This document shows positions 60,778 through 64,000 of a stretch of DNA of 64,000 nt, one piece after another. This stretch comes from Actinomycetes bacterium (GTDB taxonomy: Bacteria; Actinomycetota; Actinomycetes; Mycobacteriales; Mycobacteriaceae): contig JAEXZY010000052.1 in NCBI GenBank assembly GCA_023404955.1, forward strand, positions 1-64,000. Direction: 5' to 3'. The notes below the pieces were generated by a model that had not been told where the DNA came from, did no database searches, and worked only from the letters and a program-made list of their open reading frames with translations. Made by a program: the position numbers and the translations under genes. Each line of letters begins with the position of its first letter. The stretch's first letter is position 1.

Positions 60778-60807
60778 GAGCGCGCGTCGGTACGTCGACG
60801 CGCGCTC
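60778..60807 (+). terminator. 12-bp perfect hairpin after the permease gene
   Basis: GAGCGCGCGTCG (60778-60789) pairs perfectly with CGACGCGCGCTC (60796-60807) around a 6-base GTACGT loop. It starts 16 bp after the permease stop and ends before the alkB promoter. Only a short T run follows, so it is a typical U-tract-poor mycobacterial terminator candidate. Confidence 0.75.
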
Positions 60808-60847
60808 TTCGCGTGCGCCATAGCCGTCTTTACAAAAGTAGTCTTCG

Positions 60848-60880
60848 TGTCTAGACATACGACAAACAACGCCTTATAGT
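60848..60880 (+). promoter_or_regulatory. alkB promoter with overlapping palindromic operator
   Basis: The -35 hexamer TAGACA (60852-60857), a 17-bp spacer and the -10 hexamer TATAGT (60875-60880) each match the sigma-70 consensus at five of six bases. A perfect 10-bp palindrome TGTCTAGACA (60848-60857) covers the -35 element, the expected place for a repressor such as the TetR-family AlkX encoded at the end of the operon. Transcription would begin near 60887, giving a short leader before GTG at 60924. Confidence 0.65.
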
Positions 60881-60923
60881 CAAACTCGATTGGTGATCGC
60901 ACTCACAGCGAGGAGGCACTCGA

Positions 60924-62141
60924 GTGACCACACAGGAACTGCACGGAAGCTCCCAGAGCCCGGATCTGGGGGAGTGGCGCGACAAGAAGCGCTACCTGTG
61001 GCTGATGGGGTTGATCGCGCCGACGGCGCTGTTCGTCATGCTGCCGCTGGTGTGGGCGTTCAACCACTGGGGGTGGCACGGCGCGGCGCAGGTGCCGCTG
61101 TGGATCGGTCCGATCCTGCTCTACATCCTGCTGCCCGCCCTCGATCTCAAGTTCGGGCCCGACGGGCAGAACCCGCCCGACGAAGTCATGGAGCGGCTGG
61201 AGAACGACAAGTACTACCGCTATTGCACCTACATCTACATCCCGTTCCAGTACGCCAGCGTGCTCTTGGGTGCCTACCTGTTCACCGCGTCGGACCTGAG
61301 CTGGCTGGGCTTCGACGGCGGACTGCCCTGGCCGGCCAAGATCGGACTCGCGCTGTCAGTGGGCGTGCTCGGCGGCGTGGGCATCAACACCGCCCACGAG
61401 ATGGGCCACAAGAAGGACTCGCTCGAGCGGTGGCTCTCGAAGATCACGCTGGCGCAGACCTGCTACGGCCACTTCTACATCGAGCACAACCGCGGCCACC
61501 ACGTCCGCGTCGCGACGCCCGAGGACCCCGCGTCGGCACGCCTCGGGGAGACGTTCTGGGAGTTCCTGCCGCGCAGCATCTTCGGCAGCCTGCGCTCAGC
61601 CTGGGAGTTGGAGGCCAAGCGTCTGGAGCGGGCGGGCAAGAGCAAATGGCACTGGTCCAACGACGTGCTCAACGCGTGGGCGATGTCGGTGGTGTTCTAC
61701 GGCATCCTGATCGCGGTGTTCGGCGTCGGGCTGATCCCGTTCATCGTGATCTCGGCGGTGTTCGGCTTCACGCTGCTGGAGACCGTGAACTACCTCGAGC
61801 ACTACGGGCTGCTGCGGCAGAAGAACTCGAACGGCCGCTACGAGCGCTGCGCGCCGGTGCACAGCTGGAACTCCGACCACATCGTGACGAACCTGTTCCT
61901 CTACCACCTGCAGCGCCACAGCGACCATCACGCCAATCCGACGCGGCGCTACCAGACGCTGCGCAGCATGGCCGACGCGCCGAATCTGCCCAGCGGTTAC
62001 GCGTCGATGATCGCCCTCACCTACTTCCCGCCGCTGTGGCGAAAGGTGATGGACCACCGGGTGATCGAGCACTACGACGGCGACGTCAGCCGCGCCAACG
62101 TGCACCCGCGGATGCGTGCCCGCTACGGGGTGACCTCGTGA
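60924..62141 (+). CDS. alkB: Alkane 1-monooxygenase AlkB
   Basis: The 405-residue membrane di-iron enzyme has about six transmembrane segments and the histidine boxes TAHEMGHK, EHNRGHH and LQRHSDHH, with the NYLEHYG motif typical of alkane hydroxylases. It adds oxygen to the terminal carbon of medium-chain alkanes using electrons from rubredoxin. GTG at 60924 follows GAGGAGG. Its stop overlaps the rubA start by GTGA. It corresponds to Rv3252c. Confidence 0.95.
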   Translation: MTTQELHGSSQSPDLGEWRDKKRYLWLMGLIAPTALFVMLPLVWAFNHWGWHGAAQVPLWIGPILLYILLPALDLKFGPDGQNPPDEVMERLENDKYYRYCTYIYIPFQYASVLLGAYLFTASDLSWLGFDGGLPWPAKIGLALSVGVLGGVGINTAHEMGHKKDSLERWLSKITLAQTCYGHFYIEHNRGHHVRVATPEDPASARLGETFWEFLPRSIFGSLRSAWELEAKRLERAGKSKWHWSNDVLNAWAMSVVFYGILIAVFGVGLIPFIVISAVFGFTLLETVNYLEHYGLLRQKNSNGRYERCAPVHSWNSDHIVTNLFLYHLQRHSDHHANPTRRYQTLRSMADAPNLPSGYASMIALTYFPPLWRKVMDHRVIEHYDGDVSRANVHPRMRARYGVTS

Positions 62142-62311
62142 GCGGCTACCGGTGCCCCGGCTGTGATTATGTGTACGACGAGGCCAAAGGCGCTCCGCGA
62201 GAGGGTTTTCCGCCCGGGACGGTGTGGGATGACATCCCCGACGACTGGGCCTGCCCCGACTGCGCAGTGCGCGAGAAGATCGATTTCGAACCGATGGGAG
62301 TGGCCCGATGA
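62138..62311 (+). CDS. rubA: Rubredoxin RubA
   Basis: The 57-residue protein has the two CxxC iron-binding knuckles, CPGCDYVYDE and CPDCAVREKIDF, and the typical GFPPGTVWDDIPDDW segment. It carries electrons to AlkB. It lacks the glycine after the second Cys of the first knuckle (CPGCD), which marks one of the two rubredoxin types next to alkB. GTG at 62138 overlaps the alkB stop, and its own stop overlaps rubB (ATGA). Confidence 0.92.
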   Translation: MSGYRCPGCDYVYDEAKGAPREGFPPGTVWDDIPDDWACPDCAVREKIDFEPMGVAR

Positions 62312-62490
62312 GTGACTACAAGTTGTACGTCTGCGTGCAGTGCGGCTTCGAGTACGACGAAGCCAAGGGATGGCCCGAGGACGGCATTGCCCCGGGCACC
62401 CGCTGGGACGACATCCCCGACGACTGGAGCTGCCCGGACTGCGGCGCGGCAAAGTCGGACTTCGACATGGTGGAGGTCGTCCGGCCGTGA
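62308..62490 (+). CDS. rubB: Rubredoxin RubB
   Basis: The 60-residue protein has CVQCGFEYDEAKG and CPDCGAAKSDFDMVEV, the complete CxxCG knuckles of electron-transferring rubredoxins (AlkG2-like), with GIAPGTRWDDIPDDWS between. It is the likely main electron donor to AlkB. It is translationally coupled to rubA. It corresponds to Rv3250c. Confidence 0.93.
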   Translation: MSDYKLYVCVQCGFEYDEAKGWPEDGIAPGTRWDDIPDDWSCPDCGAAKSDFDMVEVVRP

Positions 62491-62597
62491 ACGCACCCTC
62501 GTGGCCGGTGAGCGTGCGCTCCGGCGCGCGACACACCGGCCACGGGCGTGCAGACACGCGCGCTCGCGGGACCGGCGCGACCGATAGTGTCGCGCGT

Positions 62598-63218
62598 GTG
62601 AGTGGTCCCCACGACAAGCGCATCAGCTACGCCGAGGCGTCGCGCGTGCTGCTGCGCGACTCCATCCTCGACGGGATGCGCGACCTGCTGCTCACCCGCG
62701 ACTGGTCGTCGATCACGCTGTCCGACGTCGCGAAGTCCGCCGGGATCAGCCGGCAGACCATCTACAACGAGTTCGGCTCACGCCAGGGGCTCGCCCAGGG
62801 CTACGCGCTGCGGCTGGCCGATCGGCTCGTCGGCCAGATCCAGAACGCGATCGGCGCCAACGTCGGCGATGTGTATGCCGCGTTCCTGCAGGGCTTCCGC
62901 GACTTCTTCGTCGAGTCGGCCGCCGACCCGCTGGTGATCTCGCTGCTGACCGGGGGCTCGAAACCCGATCTGCTGCAGATCATCACGACCGACAGCGCGC
63001 CGATCATCACGCATTGCTCAAGCCGGCTGACCGAGCTGTTCATGACCAGCTGGGTGCGCTGCAGTGAAGAGGACGCGGGTGTGCTGGCTCGCGCGATCGT
63101 GCGGCTCGCGATGAGCTACATCTCGATGCCGCCCGAAGCCGATCACGACGTGGCACGCGACCTCGCGCGGCTGATGACGCCGTTCGCCGAGCGCTACGGG
63201 GTCATCGAGCCGCGGTAG
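62598..63218 (+). CDS. alkX: TetR-family regulator AlkX
   Basis: The 206-residue protein has an N-terminal TetR helix-turn-helix: ILDGMRDLLLTRDWSSITLS, then DVAKSAGISRQTIYNEFGSR with the typical YxxFxS recognition helix. The C-terminal ligand domain is helical. It is 107 bp downstream of rubB and probably represses the operon by binding the palindrome at the alkB -35 element. GTG at 62598 is chosen; upstream frames run into rubB. Its last 17 bp overlap the convergent transporter gene. Confidence 0.9.
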   Translation: MSGPHDKRISYAEASRVLLRDSILDGMRDLLLTRDWSSITLSDVAKSAGISRQTIYNEFGSRQGLAQGYALRLADRLVGQIQNAIGANVGDVYAAFLQGFRDFFVESAADPLVISLLTGGSKPDLLQIITTDSAPIITHCSSRLTELFMTSWVRCSEEDAGVLARAIVRLAMSYISMPPEADHDVARDLARLMTPFAERYGVIEPR

Positions 63219-64000
63219 CGACAGGAGTCCGGCGTTCCGGTGCGATGGCGCGCCGGAACCGCAGGAAGATCCCTACCGCGACGACAGCGACCGCGGCGCT
63301 GAGCAGATGCGAGGCCTGGTAGCCGTACCCACTCACCACCGATCCGGCCACGACATTGGACAGCGACGCGCCGACCCCCTGCATCGTCATCACCGCGGCG
63401 AGCCCGATGTTGAAGCGGCCCGACCCGGCCAGCAGCCGTTCCACCGCGATCGGCGTCGCGATGCCGATCAGCCCCGCGCCGACGCCGTCGAGCGTCTGCA
63501 CCGGGAAGATGGTCCAGAAGCCCGAATTGGTGCCCGCGATCAGCCCGCGCACCGGTAGCGCGCACAGCGCGATCAGCAGCACCGCCGACAGACCGAAACG
63601 CCTGATCATCAGCGGCGCGAGCACGGCGACGGCGATCATCGCCAGCTGCGACACCCCGGTGATGATCGCGGTGGTGCGAAACGGGGTGCCCAGCTCGATC
63701 GCGAACTCCTGCGCCACCAGCCTGCTCATCGGCGCATTGCCGAAATGGAACATCAGCAGCACGACCGCCAGCAGCAGCAGGCCCGGCGTCTGCACCAGCA
63801 CCCGGAACCCCGACGGCTTCGTGTCGCCGCCGGTGTCGTCGAGACCGCGTGCCGCGTCGTGATCGATCCGGGCCGGATCGATGGCCATCGCCGCCACCAC
63901 GGCGCCGACCGCGGTCACGAGCATCAGCGTGATGATCGCGTGCTCGCCGTAGAACGACACGAAGACGAACACCGCGGCCAAGGACGCGACGTTGCCTGCG
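63202..64000 (-). CDS. MFS transporter, 3' part (start beyond the window)
   Basis: The visible 266 codons encode the C-terminal part of a major facilitator superfamily transporter with about seven membrane segments. The frame is open to the right edge, so the start lies outside. It has RLVAQEFAIELGTPFRTTAI, VSQLAMIAVAVLAPLMIRRF, LDGVGAGLIGIATPIAVERL and LAAVMTMQGVGASLSNVVAG. The substrate is unknown. It converges with alkX with a 17-bp overlap. Confidence 0.87.
   Translation of the reverse strand, partial: AGNVASLAAVFVFVSFYGEHAIITLMLVTAVGAVVAAMAIDPARIDHDAARGLDDTGGDTKPSGFRVLVQTPGLLLLAVVLLMFHFGNAPMSRLVAQEFAIELGTPFRTTAIITGVSQLAMIAVAVLAPLMIRRFGLSAVLLIALCALPVRGLIAGTNSGFWTIFPVQTLDGVGAGLIGIATPIAVERLLAGSGRFNIGLAAVMTMQGVGASLSNVVAGSVVSGYGYQASHLLSAAVAVVAVGIFLRFRRAIAPERRTPVATAAR

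Noticed and set aside
60890..62311. A long alternative plus frame over alkB
   Set aside because: The other frame has all alkane hydroxylase histidine boxes; this one is Ala/Arg-rich and only its end coincides with rubA.
1..64000. CRISPR arrays, tRNA, rRNA, insertion sequences and prophage genes
   Set aside because: No spaced direct repeats, no cloverleaf that I could recognise, no transposase or integrase translation in any frame.

Overview
The window looks like the chromosome of a rapidly growing mycobacterium (Mycolicibacterium type). From memory of the M. tuberculosis map, the gene order follows the Rv3284 to Rv3249c stretch read in reverse: sufE-like, sseA, maf, accE5, accD5 at the left; an Rv3278c-like PH-domain protein, gtrA, purK, purE, fadE25 in the middle; then an Rv3268-like protein, the LytR-CpsA-Psr protein, rmlD, wbbL, manB, fbiB, fbiA, whiB2, the Rv3259- and Rv3258c-like genes, pmmA, an Rv3256c-like gene, manA, an Rv3254-like gene, a permease, alkB, rubA, rubB and alkX. 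The flanks are very GC-rich with GC-ending codons, many GTG starts and many 4-base stop/start overlaps. I see no tRNA, rRNA, CRISPR, integrase or insertion sequence.

Region 1 (1-5.1 kb) is the conserved sulfurtransferase and acyl-CoA carboxylase block, all on the minus strand. Region 2 (about 5.2-28.7 kb) is visibly more AT-rich and holds a complete Wzx/Wzy-type exopolysaccharide locus: a small secreted protein, a DUF4012 membrane protein, a chain-length regulator fused to a tyrosine kinase, a Wzx flippase, a Wzy polymerase, a GT-C enzyme, five further glycosyltransferases (one GT2, four GT4), a methyltransferase, a secreted GH5-like glycanase, an AlgD-like nucleotide-sugar dehydrogenase, RmlA and RmlD, a low-molecular-weight tyrosine phosphatase and a priming sugar-phosphate transferase. 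Base composition and codon use suggest lateral acquisition.

Region 3 (about 28.7-38.6 kb) returns to high GC but is also glycan-related: a PH-domain protein, a broken ydcF-like gene with an in-frame amber codon, two degenerate CrcB-like membrane proteins, two GT4 enzymes, a GAF protein, a second priming transferase, a divergent short cis-prenyltransferase, a UDP-galactopyranose-mutase-like flavoprotein and GtrA. Together these could make and load a lipid carrier for a second polymer.

Region 4 (38.6-64 kb) is core metabolism: purine synthesis (purK-purE), fadE25, birA (apparently moved and inverted compared with M. tuberculosis), cell-wall ligation and linker-sugar synthesis (Lcp, rmlD, wbbL, manB, pmmA, manA), coenzyme F420 synthesis (fbiA-fbiB), the cell-division regulator whiB2, and the alkane hydroxylation operon alkB-rubA-rubB-alkX with a well-placed promoter and operator.

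The most unusual structure outside the genes is a family of three 61-bp imperfect palindromes with identical geometry (22-base arms, 17-base loop) at 42058, 48568 and 49529. Two of them bracket a gene for a protein with a VSR/DUF559-type nuclease-like C-terminus, and the third copy supplies the stop codons of two convergent genes.
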